From Colletotrichum lupini (taxonomy: Eukaryota; Ascomycota; Sordariomycetes; Glomerellales; Glomerellaceae), in the NCBI RefSeq assembly GCF_023278565.1, contig NC_064675.1, forward strand, positions 5,394,001 to 5,458,000: a DNA stretch of 64,000 bases, in the 5' to 3' direction. The position numbers were made by a program, and so were the translations under genes. The notes beneath the pieces are model-generated. The model saw nothing but the letters and a program-made list of their open reading frames with translations, had not been told where the DNA came from and did not search any database. Of the stretch, positions 1 to 13,600 are shown one piece after another (the stretch's first letter is position 1; every line of letters starts with the position of its first letter).

Positions 1-361
1 AGGCAGGCAGGACAGGACAAGAGCAGACAGGCAGGGGAGGGGCAGGTGAGGTGGGAGCGAGAACGGGACGCCCCACTTGAACATCATCGAATGAATCTGA
101 GGGAACCAATGAAAAGGCCGAGAAGCTCCTAGCGCCTACAGGGCAAGCTCTTCAGGAATATCATTGGCTCCTGCGGCTTAAGCTTAGGCCGAATCCACCA
201 GGGTCCATTTCTGAAACTGCCCACAGCTGCCCGCACGGCATCAGTCAGCAGAACCCGACTGGCAGTATCCCGACAGACGCTGGGCCCCAAGGGCCTCACT
301 TTGAGTGACCACGGCATCACGCTCCTCTTCCTTTTTCCGCTTGCTGGTGCTTGGCCCATTA

Positions 362-385
362 TGTGTGTGTGTGTGTGTGTGTGTG
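362..385. repeat. (TG)12 microsatellite
   Basis: An uninterrupted TG dinucleotide run of 24 bases. On the other strand it produces a meaningless His-Thr repeat in a short open frame, which I do not treat as a gene. Confidence 0.95.
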
Positions 386-3300
386 ATCCATGAGCATGCT
401 TGGGTCGCTCACTGGTCAAACAGGCCCATGATATGACGAATGATACTAATCCAGCATCCCGGCCTCGAGGGGTCTAGACTTGATCACCATTCTTTCCTCA
501 ACGGATAGATGTTGCTTAGTGCTTGGTACTCCCCGCCCGAAGCAAAAAAAGCTCCGTCAGTGGTTTGTTTGGTGGAGACGAATCCATTTTACCGCATTCC
601 TCAGGCGTTACGCTTTGTCTCTGAACCTCGAGTCTGAGTCTCTGCTTCTCTTTTCCCACATGATGTCTTTTTTGAAAAAGAGTGGACATCAACAACCTTG
701 TGCCGCGTGCGCAGCGTACGGATACCCAGCTACTGGGGACCTGAATCGCTTACAAGTTGCTCTACCCGTGTTCGCACCAGCATTGGAACTTGAGAGCGCT
801 TGTTTTGGGCTTCTTGCGACGGCCGAGCTTCGACAAACTTGGGACCGCTTGGAGACTCAAAATAGCAGCAGGCAACGATTGCCTCAGTAACTCGACTGAA
901 TAACTCGACTGATTCGTCCATTTCGTCCCAGCTTCCCAAGGACATGAATGTGACGGCCAGCTTAGGAAATGGCCTATGCGCAGTCCAGAAGCGGCACGCA
1001 TCCCGGCCGAACTTCCCTTGCCTGGCTTGCCTTATCCCCGTCACCGCATTCTCCGTTGACGAAAGTCTCACGATGCTGTCCGCGCGGGACAGGATGCACC
1101 TGTCAGGGGGAGAATGATCGTCGTTGATTCTTCCAAAGCTTCCTGATGCCCCTCTTTTGTTTGCCGCTACCACCAAGAATGCAGAAGACGGTAAACATTT
1201 AAGATTACGGAGGGGCTTTGCAGATGGTATCATGGCATTCGACCCAGCGGAACAGCTTCCTATTTAGGCCGTGTCTCCGTCCTCATCGCTTGCCCGAGTT
1301 CAACCCCAGTCCGGGACCCCGAACCGTGAATTCCATCACCTGAACGACCTCTCTTCACCGTGGCATGTACGGAGTACAGAGTACGGGTACGGGCGGTAGA
1401 GGGATGAAGTGCAACTCGTGCTGAAGGGAAGGGAGGGCGATAGACGACAGTTCCCAGACAAGCGGGTGATGCCTGGCCGTGCGGGAGGTCGACAGCGGTC
1501 AACATGAACTCTCCCATCCTGACCGAACGCACTGAAGTCGGCCAGGGTAGCGGGACGATCAGGCGAGGTGGGAAAGCTGGTCGCCGTCTTCTCAAGACCC
1601 GGACCCGGACCTCGACCTAGTTCTAGCGTGGGCTTGCCTTGTCAGGAACTTAGCAACCATACAACCATTATCCTCGCCCACGCCGAAGACAAAGGCGAAA
1701 GCTACGAGTCTACACAGCGATTAGTGTACGAATACTGCGTACTCGGCGGGGGAGGGTGTTCAGGCGTGAGGCAGGCGACGTGCAGCTGGCATCTGCTGGC
1801 TTGGAGTTTCAGAAAGCTCGGGGTAGCGTGCGTCGCATTCTGGCAGGATGATCAAACAGCCACAACCATGGTCCATCATCCATGAACAACATCCCGCCGA
1901 CGGCTCCCTCCACCGCGCAACAAGGCCGGTTTGCCGTCTTGTCAAGAGCAGTGCAGGACCGCAGGCTGATGCTTGAGATCTCGTACCTTGCATAGAGAGG
2001 CACAGCGCTGCCGTCCGAGGTTCGGCCGTCGCCTCCATTCCAACGTCGTGTCTTGCTCCCGACTTGACCCATGGGCCATGAACCTGCCCATCCTGGATCC
2101 ATATCGAAGGCGGCCTTTGCCCTCCTTCGCGGCGGATCGCAGCTTTGTGGAACCGACTGCAGCGATTCTGGAAGAAAACGAGCAAAGAGTATCGCATTAC
2201 CGAGTTCTTGTTTTTGTTGGTCCCGTACGAAGGATGATGTCGGTTTAATCCCCGAAAGGTCCACTCTATCGAGTTCATGTCCGCACTGAGCAGAAAGTGA
2301 GGACGGTGTTCCGTAAGGCCACCGTAACGGTCAGGTATTGAGGCCTTGGCCCGGATCGGATGGCAAGAGTCGAAAACGGGATGGCTCTGGAGCCCGATAT
2401 TCTCCACATGGCCGAAATCGTGTTCTGTTCCTAGTCAGTCACTCAGTTCAATATCAAGACACGATTCAAGCGACCCCATTGACGACACCGTGCAGATGCC
2501 GGGAAGAACACAGAGAACCGTGCGGATAAATGATGGCGCAGTCGGAGCATACTTTGACTGCCCAGTCATTATGAGTGGTGACCATTTCAACAGTAACCAG
2601 CAGGTGCAGTCGTTGGGAGACTAACGTAGAGCATGCAGGCGGAGCGAAAATCGTGGACCAGTATAAAAGTGTAGAGTGATGTGCATGAAAGCTGCTGAGG
2701 GGACGAGCGCCATTTGGCCGCAAAACCTGGCCTGTCAGCCTGTGATATTGTCGAGAGGTTATTCGGAAAGCCTGAAGGCATATCGCCCTAATTGGTGTAA
2801 GGCCGTCCAATGAATCCTGGCACGACGGAGGGCCAAAGCCACCACCAGTGTTGCCGGACACTTCTTTGGGCTACATCGTAGCTCGCGGCAGCGAATCATC
2901 CCGTGTTGGGCGATTCTGATCTTCGCTGTACGCGGTGTAGTGTGGTAGGTAGGTCGGGCTGGCGGGACGTCGTGACTCGATGAAAGCAAGCGTTCCTGGC
3001 GAGAGAGGCACGCGAGCTGGAGGGGCGTGAGATAAGCGAAAGGGGGGCAGTGGTTGCAGTTGCAACTCTGATAGAGGGACGATACTATAAGCGGATTAGC
3101 GCTTGATTTTGGTAGCCAAAGCTGATTTCTGAAGCAATGCGCCAGGCAAGTTTCACAGTTGGCAGGGCCCTGCCAGCAATTCTGCGGCAGCGACACGCAG
3201 TTTCCAAAGTGGACATAAGCAGAGTACGTACTGCAGCGCTTTTCGTGTAGGTGACTATTGCCTAACATTTAGGGCAGAAAACTACCCGATCCCCACTCCA

Positions 3301-3854
3301 CATCTTTGCTAGCCAGTCAACTTCTGGCTTGGCTAGTGGCCCTAGCTTCTTTCTCGCGTCATCCACTTTGTTCCGACCTTCCTGCATGGCTCTCGCTTTC
3401 TCTGTCGATTCGTACCTTTTTCACCCAGAACCGCGGCAGGCCGCACGACACTGGCTACGCGCACGATCACATTCAGAGGGCGACCATTGGCGAGCTAAGT
3501 ACGAAATTTGCTGAGATGCCGCAGTCCCTCGCTGGCCTATTGTCGCATGTGTGCTATGGCATCCCATCATACTGGCCGGGAATGGACTGAGATGAAAAGG
3601 TGCGTTGTTCTGAATGCAATCTGTTGATGGCTAACTACGCTAAAGCGTGACGGCCTCCACTGTCTTGGACTTATCAATCTCCTTTGTCTCTCTCACACTC
3701 AGACAAATGCGGCCGCGGACCACTCCGTGTGACCAGAAGACAAGGCTGGAAACAACGTTATAGGGTCTTGACTCTGGAGCTTGAGTCTTGACGAGGAATG
3801 CAGCGTGTCTGAAGCCCACGACACATCCCATCAACGGCTCGCTTCCAACGGTTG

Positions 3855-4307
3855 ATGTTCTCCACGACCGGGAGCTGTGACGGTCCGAGCGTGCTTGTGG
3901 CAGCTGGCAGGCAAAGCAAGTTGCTTTCGTACAATACCGTGAATACCTACACTAACTGTACAGTCTCTGAGTCTACGGGTACTTTCCTACGCCATATCAA
4001 CGTACTCGATAAGCCTGCCGATCCATCGGCCGCTACTGTCACCGACTTCACTGCCCAGGGACTCGGACCTGCATTTCGACCCTCAGCTGATGGGAACAGC
4101 GTCACATCGGAAAAAGGCGCGCTCTGCATTCTTTCAGGGGCACAACACGAGCCTCTTGATGAGATGACGAGCCGAACTTATCCAGTACCCTTCGTCGCGA
4201 AATCGACGCTTGTCGAGAAAGGGAGCATATCCGATGTGCCCCAAGTCGAGAGCCACGTTGTTGCACAGGCTTTCGACGACGACCCTACGACCTTTTTTAC
4301 CCACTGA
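3855..4307 (+). CDS. Possible hypothetical ORF or gene fragment
   Basis: This is an ATG-to-TGA open frame of 150 codons. I do not recognise the protein. It is the only frame in the first 7 kb with a fairly gene-like composition: few rare residues, many Gly/Ala/Ser/Asp, and an acidic end with a run of three Asp just before the stop. It has no signal peptide, membrane segment or known motif that I can see. In-frame stops lie shortly upstream of the ATG, so it would be a complete small ORF, unless it is the last exon of a gene whose earlier exons I cannot place. It could equally be chance or a decayed gene. Confidence is low. Confidence 0.2.
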   Translation: MFSTTGSCDGPSVLVAAGRQSKLLSYNTVNTYTNCTVSESTGTFLRHINVLDKPADPSAATVTDFTAQGLGPAFRPSADGNSVTSEKGALCILSGAQHEPLDEMTSRTYPVPFVAKSTLVEKGSISDVPQVESHVVAQAFDDDPTTFFTH

Positions 4308-5479
4308 CTATTGGCGTCGCGGCGTCTACTTTCACGAATTGTAGTTCTCCTCCTCGCAGCCTCAACGGTCTTGCCTGCTGCAAGTACATGGCTTTGGCAG
4401 TCAGTCAGCCACGGCCGTCCGAGCTGCGCGTCTTGATGTTCCAAGAGACAGCTTTCAACTCGTAGTGGACTTGTCTCATTAAACTACCAGAGTGCTCGGA
4501 CTGAGCGAACCTCACCGGTGCTGTCGTCGGCCGCTGCGGCGTATTCGTCCGTCCTCGTGCAAGTGCTCAGGAGAAGGCAATCTTACGAAATAATGGCAGC
4601 GATGTGTCAACTATTGCAGCCATTGCATCCATTGCATCCATTGCATTCCGAGCAAAACGCGAAAAGTCACTCATGGTCCATGGAGCTGGAGCTGCTGCTG
4701 GACCCCCAAAACAAGCGATATTGCATGTGGAGATTATTGGGCAGTCTCCTCACGTCTTCTTGCTGATGACCTGCACGATAGCCATGGGACATGCATTACC
4801 GTTCTCTAGCAGGCCTGCCTAAACCTTCTTTTCCCTCTTCATCCTTTGCTCCGTCAACACCCCTAGGCCGGTTCTGGTCTTGCTTCTCTCTTCCTCCCTT
4901 GATCGTGCTGAAGAAGAAGGCTTCATTTCACCGGACATCCAACCCAATGCAACATGCAAGTAAGAGACACGGCTCCGGATCTTGCTCTGCAAAGACCATC
5001 TGGGAGCCGGACGGCCCCGCTGCAAGGACCTGGCCTGCTCCGGTTCGCGGAAGACAATGGGAGAGTTCGCGAGATGCGATGACTTGTCTGGTTGGCCTGC
5101 AGTATACGAGTATACTCTGTCAGACAGCTGTGCATAAAATATGTCAAATCCCGACAAGTCGACTTATCCAGAGTTTGGCTACGCCCTGACCTCCAGGTCT
5201 CTCTTAGTCTAGAGTCTTATCCCAACATTGTTGCCGGCCTTTTTCGTCAGCTTTCTCTCCGCTGTCTCCGACGACGCCTCATTTTCCGTTCCTGCATGGC
5301 TGAGAGACCGGATCCACATGTCTTGCTCCCTTCTGGCAAACTCTTCGCCCATTGTCTTTGGCACTGCTGGTTCGTCACACACACAGACACGGCCGTTGCC
5401 GTCGTCACAAACAATCACGAAAAAGGATACGATCCGGACAAGGTCCGCCGCGGCGAACCATTGATTGTTTCTGGGGACC

Positions 5480-5492
5480 GGGGGGGGGGGGG
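5480..5492. repeat. 13-base G homopolymer
   Basis: Thirteen consecutive G, following GGGGACC. Such runs are prone to length error in assemblies and can form G-quadruplex DNA. No gene overlaps it. Confidence 0.9.
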
Positions 5493-7139
5493 AAGTGTCC
5501 TAGACCAACAGCATGGGTCTCTCAATCATGATTCAGAGATTCGTCAGATCCTCGTTCAATAGCCGGTTGCTTGCGGTGTGGTAAGTAGGACAAGCAAGCT
5601 GCGTCTGTTTCGACTTGTGCGGACGGGTCGGTTCTAGACGTACGATGGGAAGGGAGTCAATGTAACTGTAGTTCCGGGCCACTTGTTGTTGCTGCCCATT
5701 AATAGAGAGCACATATTGAAGTATTGCCATTTTTTATTTTAATTTTCTGGTGCCGTTCCTTGTCTACCTTCCTGAACCCGCAGCCAAACGACCCATACCT
5801 AGAAGGGTAGAACCAAAGACCTTGTCAATAGTAGAACATGGGGTTATCCATGACAGGGCCTCACGGACGGCCTTTCAGCAGCAGACGGTCGCCCAGAATT
5901 GTCTCCCGCTGATGTACGGAGTAGGTACTTCGTTCTAAAAAAACCAACGATGCTGAAGCGCACAACGCTCAGGTCTCGCACGCGGCCGGATCTTTTCTTC
6001 TTGCTGCCCCTCCTCCAGCGTCCCGCGCGTTGTGTGAGAATACAATGACTTGAGTACATGCTTCCCCAGCACGATCTATCCTAGCCAGTGCGACCACCCA
6101 TCAGGGGAACTGTATCTTGTGGTTTTGCTTGGGGGGTTCTTTGGACCGGTATTCGTGGTTGTAGCATGAAGATATGAACCAGCCCAATTCAAGCCACCTC
6201 TGGAAAAGACACCAATCAGTGGCCTGAGACTAACGACGAAAGTTGACCGTCTCATCAACCGCCAGACGCCGCTAGCCAAGCATCTTCAACGGGATCACCA
6301 TAGCAAATCGAGAATCTTGTCACTACTGGATCTTGAACAGGAGTTAATCGATAATGGTGGGATGGGGGAAGGAGCATTTTGGCCAGGGCCCAGAGCAACC
6401 AAGCTTTCTGAATTCGCACTGCATTTTTCGGTCCCGTTAGATTCGCCGCTGGGGGAAGAAATCCACTGCCAAAGCAGACAGCAAGCAAGCCGGGCGGAAA
6501 TTTTCCAACAGGCAATGACGAAAGAACGGCAGTACGGAGGACATGCGAATTAGACCTCTTCTAGGGTAGAGTTGCCCGCATAAAGGCAGAAGATCTTCCC
6601 AGAGAATAAATGCGAGAAAAAAAACCTCCGCTCGCCGCCGTCGACTGATTTTTCTTCTAGAGCGTATCCGTACATTATCTCCTTCTTCATTCCCCAGTTT
6701 TTCGATTCCATGCCATGGATGATGGTGTTCCCCTACAAAGGAAGCCCGTTCACCGAAAACCAGAATCCTTGCTCCGGTCCTGTGTGCCTGGCATTGTTAG
6801 CAGGAAACTCTATCGGCACACCCTCTTGATGGGGTGTGGGGATCATGGATGGCGCCAAAAGTTGCATCCCAGCCCAGGGTTTGGGCGCGCGACCCAATGG
6901 CACGAATAATTTTTTCCTTCAAGATTTGATGCCCTTCACTGCATTTTCTGGGTCTTGCGTGGGCAAAATGTCAAGGACGGGGAAAACGGGCCATGGTAAA
7001 GTTCAACGGTGCAAGCGTAATGACCACACACGGAATCCCGCCACAGAAATCGATGATGGGCATATCGGCACCGGGATGGAAATGAGATTCCCCTGGACTA
7101 TCGAGATTAGGTCCGGCGCCCGGGTTTTTTAACCTTTGT

Positions 7140-7980
7140 AGAACAAGCTTAGAGAGCGTTCTAAATACTTTATTATCGAAGAAAGTTAATTCTTTCTAAG
7201 TTATAAATATAAGAATATAGTTTTAATAAAATAGTATAGTACTTACTTAATATTTAAATTAAAATACTTTTTTAAGCTCGTTATAAAAGAAAGATAATTA
7301 TATTATTAATTACTTATTATCGAGGTTCGTAACGCTATAGCTTTAATTATAATAGCTTTATTTATAATAAGTAAAAAGTCTAATTATAAGTCCTTTAAAA
7401 ACCTCTTTTTAGGGGTTATAAAAACCTCCGAGTTAAGTTAAAATACTTATTAAAATACTAATAACTAAACTAACTTTATAATAATAACTTTAATAAAAAA
7501 ACTAAAAAATAAACTAAAAAATAATACTAAAATCCTTATTAATATTAAGTATGATTTATAAAGGATAATAACGTAGCTATAGAGTATTAATAATATATTT
7601 TATATTAAAAAAACTATTATTAATATTAATAAGATAAATAGGGCTATATTAATATAGTACTTTAGCTTCTTTTTACAACTCGAGGATTATAACTTTAAAT
7701 AATATTAAAAATTTATTAAAAAGCTCTTTTAAATACTCCGGTATATTTATTATTATCTTTATAATAATAAGACTTTTAATACTTATATATAAGTATAAGT
7801 TACTTATTTTTAAATAGTAATATTAGCTTATTAATAAGCTATTAAAATTATAATTTTAATAATTTTTTAATAAGGGAGAGGGTAAAATAAAGGAAAGGAT
7901 AGGTAATTTATAAAAAGGGTTAAAGTTAAATAGTACGGAATTGGAGGGCAGGGTAGCGTCTATATGTACTGCGGTAATCC
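7140..7980. repeat. AT-rich, RIP-like patch (~0.84 kb)
   Basis: The sequence changes abruptly from balanced composition to mostly A/T. TpA steps dominate and CpA/TpG are almost absent, while CpG still occurs. This is the pattern expected of RIP acting on duplicated DNA. No open frame of note survives. The original element cannot be identified by eye. Confidence 0.75.
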
Positions 7981-8027
7981 TCTAGTAATACAAAACGATG
8001 GAGTTAAATAGTGTTAGAGAGCGTTCT
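7149..8027. repeat. Exact 14-bp direct repeat bracketing the AT-rich patch
   Basis: The 14-mer TTAGAGAGCGTTCT occurs at 7149-7162 and again at 8014-8027, just inside and just outside the AT-rich patch. It may be a long target-site duplication, the remains of short terminal repeats, or a deletion/duplication footprint. No inverted terminal repeat was seen at these ends. Confidence 0.6.
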
Positions 8028-10580
8028 GTCACGGCGTGCCGCCGTCCGCCCAGTACATACACTACTACGACGGGGGGCCCAGCAGAACACGATGGGGACT
8101 TAAGGGGGGATCTACTGCTAGACATCTCGGGGCCTTTTACGGAGGAGGGGGATGCGCATATTAATCCCGAGAAAGGGCAGTGGAGATGGTTAGCCTTGCC
8201 CTGCGCCGGCCGTTGACTGCCTGTTTTTGATGAATATCCTGGAGAATTCTGGCCGGGTCCCTTGAGCAGAGAGAGCAGAGCACAGCACAAGGAGTAAAGA
8301 GACAAGACTTCGTTTTTTTTGTGCAAGAGAGAGACAGAGACAGAAGAGCATTGTCCTCTGTCCACCATCCCTGACGACAACAGAAGAATCCGGTCTTCCT
8401 GTTGGCCAAGGCCAAGGGCCCAACTGGAACCAAACCCACTGATGCCCATCGAAATGGACCACTGCCGTTCATGGGCCCCGTGGACGATGTCCGCATGTCG
8501 CCCCCCCTGGCGGAAGGGAAGCCCTGACAGGAAGCAGAGCAAGGTTGTCGGCATCAATGACATGCGAGGTCCAGCATGTTAGTGGGTTGGGTTGGGTCGT
8601 TGAAGGGAGAGGGAGAGAGATGGTGGAGGGGGAACTTGTTACGCAGGGACTGCCACTGACAGTGACTTTACATGTGCATTGTGCGGCTATGGAGAACCAC
8701 CAGACGCAGACAGTCATCGAAGACTCTAGGGCCTAGAGCGAAGGGCCGCGCGAGACTTGTCTGACCATCTAACTGACTTGGCTCAGCGCGTTGAGCGAGA
8801 GTGAGAGCGCGAGACTTTCTCCTCCTCCTCCTCCTCCTCCTCCTCTTTCTTTAGTCAACGCGAGAAAGCCGCAAGAGGCGCGAGCGCAGGCAAGGGACAG
8901 ACAGCGAGCGCGAGTGGGAGCCAATGTCAGTGTCAGTGTCAGTCAGTGTCGCTGTCGCTGCCAAAGCCAGTCAGTGTTGTTGCCGTCCGCTCTGTCGGCG
9001 GTTGATGGGTTTCCTGTAATGTCCCCCTTCGCTACGCGGTGCGGACTGCGGTGCTCTACATCCCGCTATACGTATTATCCTAGGTGCTTAACACGGCGCC
9101 TTAGTTTTCACTCGCTTGGGGGCGCCGTTGTGTCTTGTAAGCGGCATGTAGCGATATTGCTTTGTGGACACACGAGCTTGCCGGCAACTGGGGCCTGCTT
9201 GTCCGGGGCTTCTTGTCTACATACCTAGGTGGTCCGTAGTAAATCGTCCTTCTCTCGTTTCTGCAAGATGCAATTCCCTATCCTGGACCAACTCAACTAG
9301 ATCCATGATCTTAGAACGGGTCGGATAGACCAATAGAGAACGAGAGGTACAGAGGGACGGAAGAGAGACATTTGGCAGATACATTGTCTCGGGGCCGCTT
9401 TACCGGTTGCAAGCGAGAGAGACTTTGAAAGTGGTTCACCCCTGGTACAACTAAACTCAACTCAACTCTCGTCACCTCTCATCCACCACCCCTTACTTTT
9501 TTTCTGTACCCTACATACATACACTTTCCGCCCAGATGCCCCGTGCGCAAAAGGAAGAGAAGAAGAGGTGAAGAGAGATGAAAGAAGAAGAATAACCAAC
9601 CTACCAGGCTATCAGCCAAAGCTATGCCGATTGCGAAAGCCTTTGCCTTTTCTCCATCACACCTGCCTCCCCCGCGGGGGGGCCTGGCCTGGCGCGGCGC
9701 GCCGTCCTTCTTTCACGCTCTATCTCTATCTCTCTTCTCCCTATTTCAAAAGTGACTACGGATAGTGTATAGAGCTCCAGATGGAGACTCTTTTCCTACA
9801 GCGGCCAAGCGAGAACGACGGGGCCTGGATTTTCGTCAGATGGGGCTAAGAGACAGACACTTGGGAGCGGGAAAGAAAGAAAACCGTCCGGATTAGCAGC
9901 GGCCATCTTTCTCTTGTCTCTCAACTCTCACTCTAAAGTCTCTCTGTGGCCGCCTGGCCGCCTGGCGGGAGCAAAGGCTAATTCCAGGTCCGGCCAATCG
10001 GCGATCCACAAAGATTCCCTGGGCCCCCCCGGTTGGTACTTCCGCACGCTTTCTCTCCCCTCAATCTGGTGGTGCCGTGGTGGCCACCCCGTATGGTACA
10101 GTTTCCCTAGCAGTATGGGCTTCGACTTTGACTTCTCCTCCTAGAACAGGGACAGACAGGAACAGGGACGGCATGTCAGGAACAAAAGGAACATGATCTC
10201 ATGATGCTTCTGTATGGGAATATGTATATACTCATCACGCACACAGGAACGGCAACGAGGACTCCCTGTTCTAGTTGGCAGCAGCGGACTAGTCTATGAC
10301 CTGGACCTGCGTCTAGCTTACGTCTATCTACGATTCCCGTCGTTGGCTGCTAGTAGTAAAGTACCGTTCCGACAAGTTTTTGTCAGCAGCGATATCTGTA
10401 CAAGCAATAGGCACTAGAAAGGCCGGGCCAGGAACCACCAGGAACCATGAGCGGCACCACATGATTACTGTCGTACAATACTAAAGCTTTGCCGCGACGC
10501 ATGGTAGAGAGAGTTGAGTACGGGATAGACAAGAGACACCGGACTCACTCAGTTGATAGCTATCCACCAAAAGACGAGCA
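7981..10580. other. GC-normal region with no supported gene
   Basis: No recognisable protein or RNA gene. It contains a (TCC)n run at 8819-8846, a GTCAGT/GTCGCT simple repeat near 8925-8960, and purine/pyrimidine-biased tracts around 8230-8350 and 9300-9600. Open frames are short and low-complexity. Confidence 0.5.
8819..8846. repeat. (TCC)n trinucleotide microsatellite
   Basis: About nine tandem CTC/TCC units. In one frame it encodes a proline run that I regard as spurious. Confidence 0.9.
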
Positions 10581-10585
10581 CCTAG

Positions 10586-10618
10586 TACGGCAGACTACAA
10601 GAGGCACTCTGCCAAAAC
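10586..10618. repeat. Left terminal inverted repeat of the RIPped element
   Basis: 33 bases, inverted match to 15580-15612 with two mismatches. Both mismatches read C here and T in the right copy (read inward), and in both the C is followed by A. CpA-to-TpA is the preferred RIP change. Confidence 0.85.
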
Positions 10619-13600
10619 CGTTCTTTCTAATAGACCTACGGCTACTATAAATTTTAAGTATTAATAGCGCGACTTTCTTATATATATAAATAAATATTAT
10701 AATAAATCCTATATATTATTATAAAAAATTACTTATAATTATTAGTAATAGTAGTTATATAAGAGCGGTTATATTACTTAGTAAAAGTAGAATAGCTAGG
10801 GGGCATATCCTCCTTATTAATTTTTATTACTAATTAATTTCCCTTTTTTCTTAACTAACTTAATATTCCTTAAATAAGGTAAATAATTTACCTATGCCCC
10901 TATAATTACTTATTAACGACTATATTTCGTTTTATTATATTTTATACCCTTTTTTATTTTATTTTTATTATTATTACCTAATTATATACGTAATTATAAG
11001 TATAATATTTGCGATTTACTAATTAGAAATATTAATTAGGTATAATTAGGTAATTTTATATATAAGTATTAATATAATTTTTATTAATTAGTAATTATAC
11101 TTCTTTTTAAGCTAATATATACGTAATTATAAGTATAATTACGTATATATATTTATTTATGATTTAATTCTTTTTTTTTTAGTATTAATTATTTATATAT
11201 ATATACTAATAATTTTATATAGGATACTCCCTTTTTTAATAATTACGTACGCTATATAATATTTATAATAAGTATTTAATGTAGCGTTCTAGCCTATATT
11301 AAGGGTATATAGCTCCTAACGGTCCTCGTATATTAACTTACGTAGTATTTTAATAACCTTATGTTTTATAAAATAATATCTTACCTCCTTATTAATACGT
11401 ATATTTCTATATAATAGCTTTTTTATTATACGGATTTTTATATTATTTATAGGCTCTTTATTTTCTTTTTTAAAAACTTTTTATTAAATTTATAACCTTA
11501 GTATTATATAAGTTAATATATATTACCCTATATTATTTAATATTATTATATTAATTTATATAATCTAGCCTTAGCGTTAAATTAAGCTTAACCTTAAGAT
11601 TATTAAAAATAGCTATTTTATACTTCTAGATATTATTATAACTCGTACTTAGGCTATTAATACTATTTAAATAACTATATATAATAATATTAAAACTAGT
11701 ACTAAGTTATATATCTATTATAAAGCTAGTAAAGGTATTTTTATTAATTATATTACTTTTATAAATAAGGGCTACTCTAATTATAATTATATATTTATTA
11801 TATATAAGTATATACTTATTATATCTCTCGTTATTACTTATATATTACTTTATATTATTTTATATTTATTTATAGTTTATTAATAATTCGTATTAACTTA
11901 GAATATACTTATTAAAGTCGTTAAGTATAGTTATAATTATAAAAGTTATAATAAAATCCGTATTAGCGCTCTATTTAAGTCTTTAAGTACTATCCTCGCT
12001 ATATACTTTTATATAATAATAAAAGCCCTTAAATAAGTAACTAAGTAGGTTAAAAATAATAAAAAGGGTATATATAATAGTATATAGGATTATAAACAGC
12101 GTTACTAATTTATATAAACTCTAAATAAGGAGTAATTAATTTAATATTTTTATATAATATAGTATAAGAGTTTATATAAGTATATATTAAAATACAATAT
12201 AGTTAGGCTTAATACTTAAGTAATAAGGCCTTTATAAAGTCGTAAGATACTTATTAATTATAAATTAAAATATGTATACTTATTTTAGCCCGTAAAAAGC
12301 CGTAATTAACTATATAAAGGCTCCCCTTAAAGTTTAACGTTTTTAGTAAAATTATAGAACTTTTATTTATTATATATTATCGTTATATACTTTTTTATTT
12401 TTTTTAGTATCATAGATCCCTATAAGCGTTTATATTTCTATATATATATTTATAAGACCTTATAAATAAAAAGATACCCTTATATATTATTATAATTATA
12501 TATAAATATTTACCCCTTATTTAAAATTTCTTTTTTAGTTTCTTATTTTATATATTATTATTATTTTAAAATAGTACGATTACGTATTAATTTTTTATTA
12601 TATTAAACGATAATTATTATAAAGTTAGAGAGTAATTATACTTATAATATAATTATTATATATATTTTTATAGTTTTTAGTATTAGAATTAGAAAGCGAA
12701 CTTTTAAATATTAATTTATAAAATAGGACTTATAATAAGAAGAGCGTATAGTTTTTTTTAAGAATTTATTAATTCGTATTTAAGAATTATTTTTTTAATA
12801 ATACTTAAATAATAAAGATATTCTTTTTTAATTTTAATCTAAAGGATTTATAATTATAATTATAGGATTATTAATACTTTATGAATAGAATTAGCTTTAG
12901 TAACGATAAATATTAAAATAGCTCGTAATTATATAATAATAATTAAAAGAGTTCTTTTTTAATATATTAAAAGTTACTTATTATACTAAAGGGTATAATA
13001 GAAAGTATTTTTATATATAAGTTTATTAATAAGCTTATATTATTAGCTAAAATAAACTTTATTTTATATATTATAAAACTTTTTTATAATAAGTTTAAAA
13101 TCGGTTAAGTAAAATAAAGTATTATTATAAAAGATTTATAACTCTTAGACTAAATTATATTTAATCTTTAGATATATATAATAAGCTTTTACTATTTAAA
13201 TTTAAAACTTATATTAATATTAATACTTATTCGTAGTTTATTATATAGTTTTATATAGGGGTTTTTATTTATATATCCCGGAATATATTTATATAATATC
13301 TTATTATTATTTAATAATAGGGATTTATATTATTATAAGTTTATTTAAACTAAAAAAAAAAAAACCATTCTTATATTTAGTATTTATTATTACTTTTTAT
13401 AATATTATTTAATCATAAAAAGTCTAATTATATTCCGTAATTACTAAATTTTTAGTAAAAGTATTTATAATATTAAGATTAAGAGTTAGTAAAATCGTTG
13501 TTATTAAAATAGATTAATATATTAATAAGTAAGTAATATATATCTTAGTATATATAAGTATACTTATGTTTATAAAAATACTTCTAACTACTTAAGTTCT

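Larger units (their letters stand above)
1..7139. other. GC-normal region with no supported gene
   Basis: I see no recognisable protein, no run of exons joined by fungal splice signals, and no RNA gene. Open frames here are short and lack family motifs. The stretch holds a (TG)n microsatellite near 362, a 13-G homopolymer at 5480-5492, two copies of the 9-mer TACGGAGTA (1368, 5915), and one open frame at 3855-4307 listed separately. It may be intergenic DNA, decayed genes or non-coding transcription units. Confidence 0.5.
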
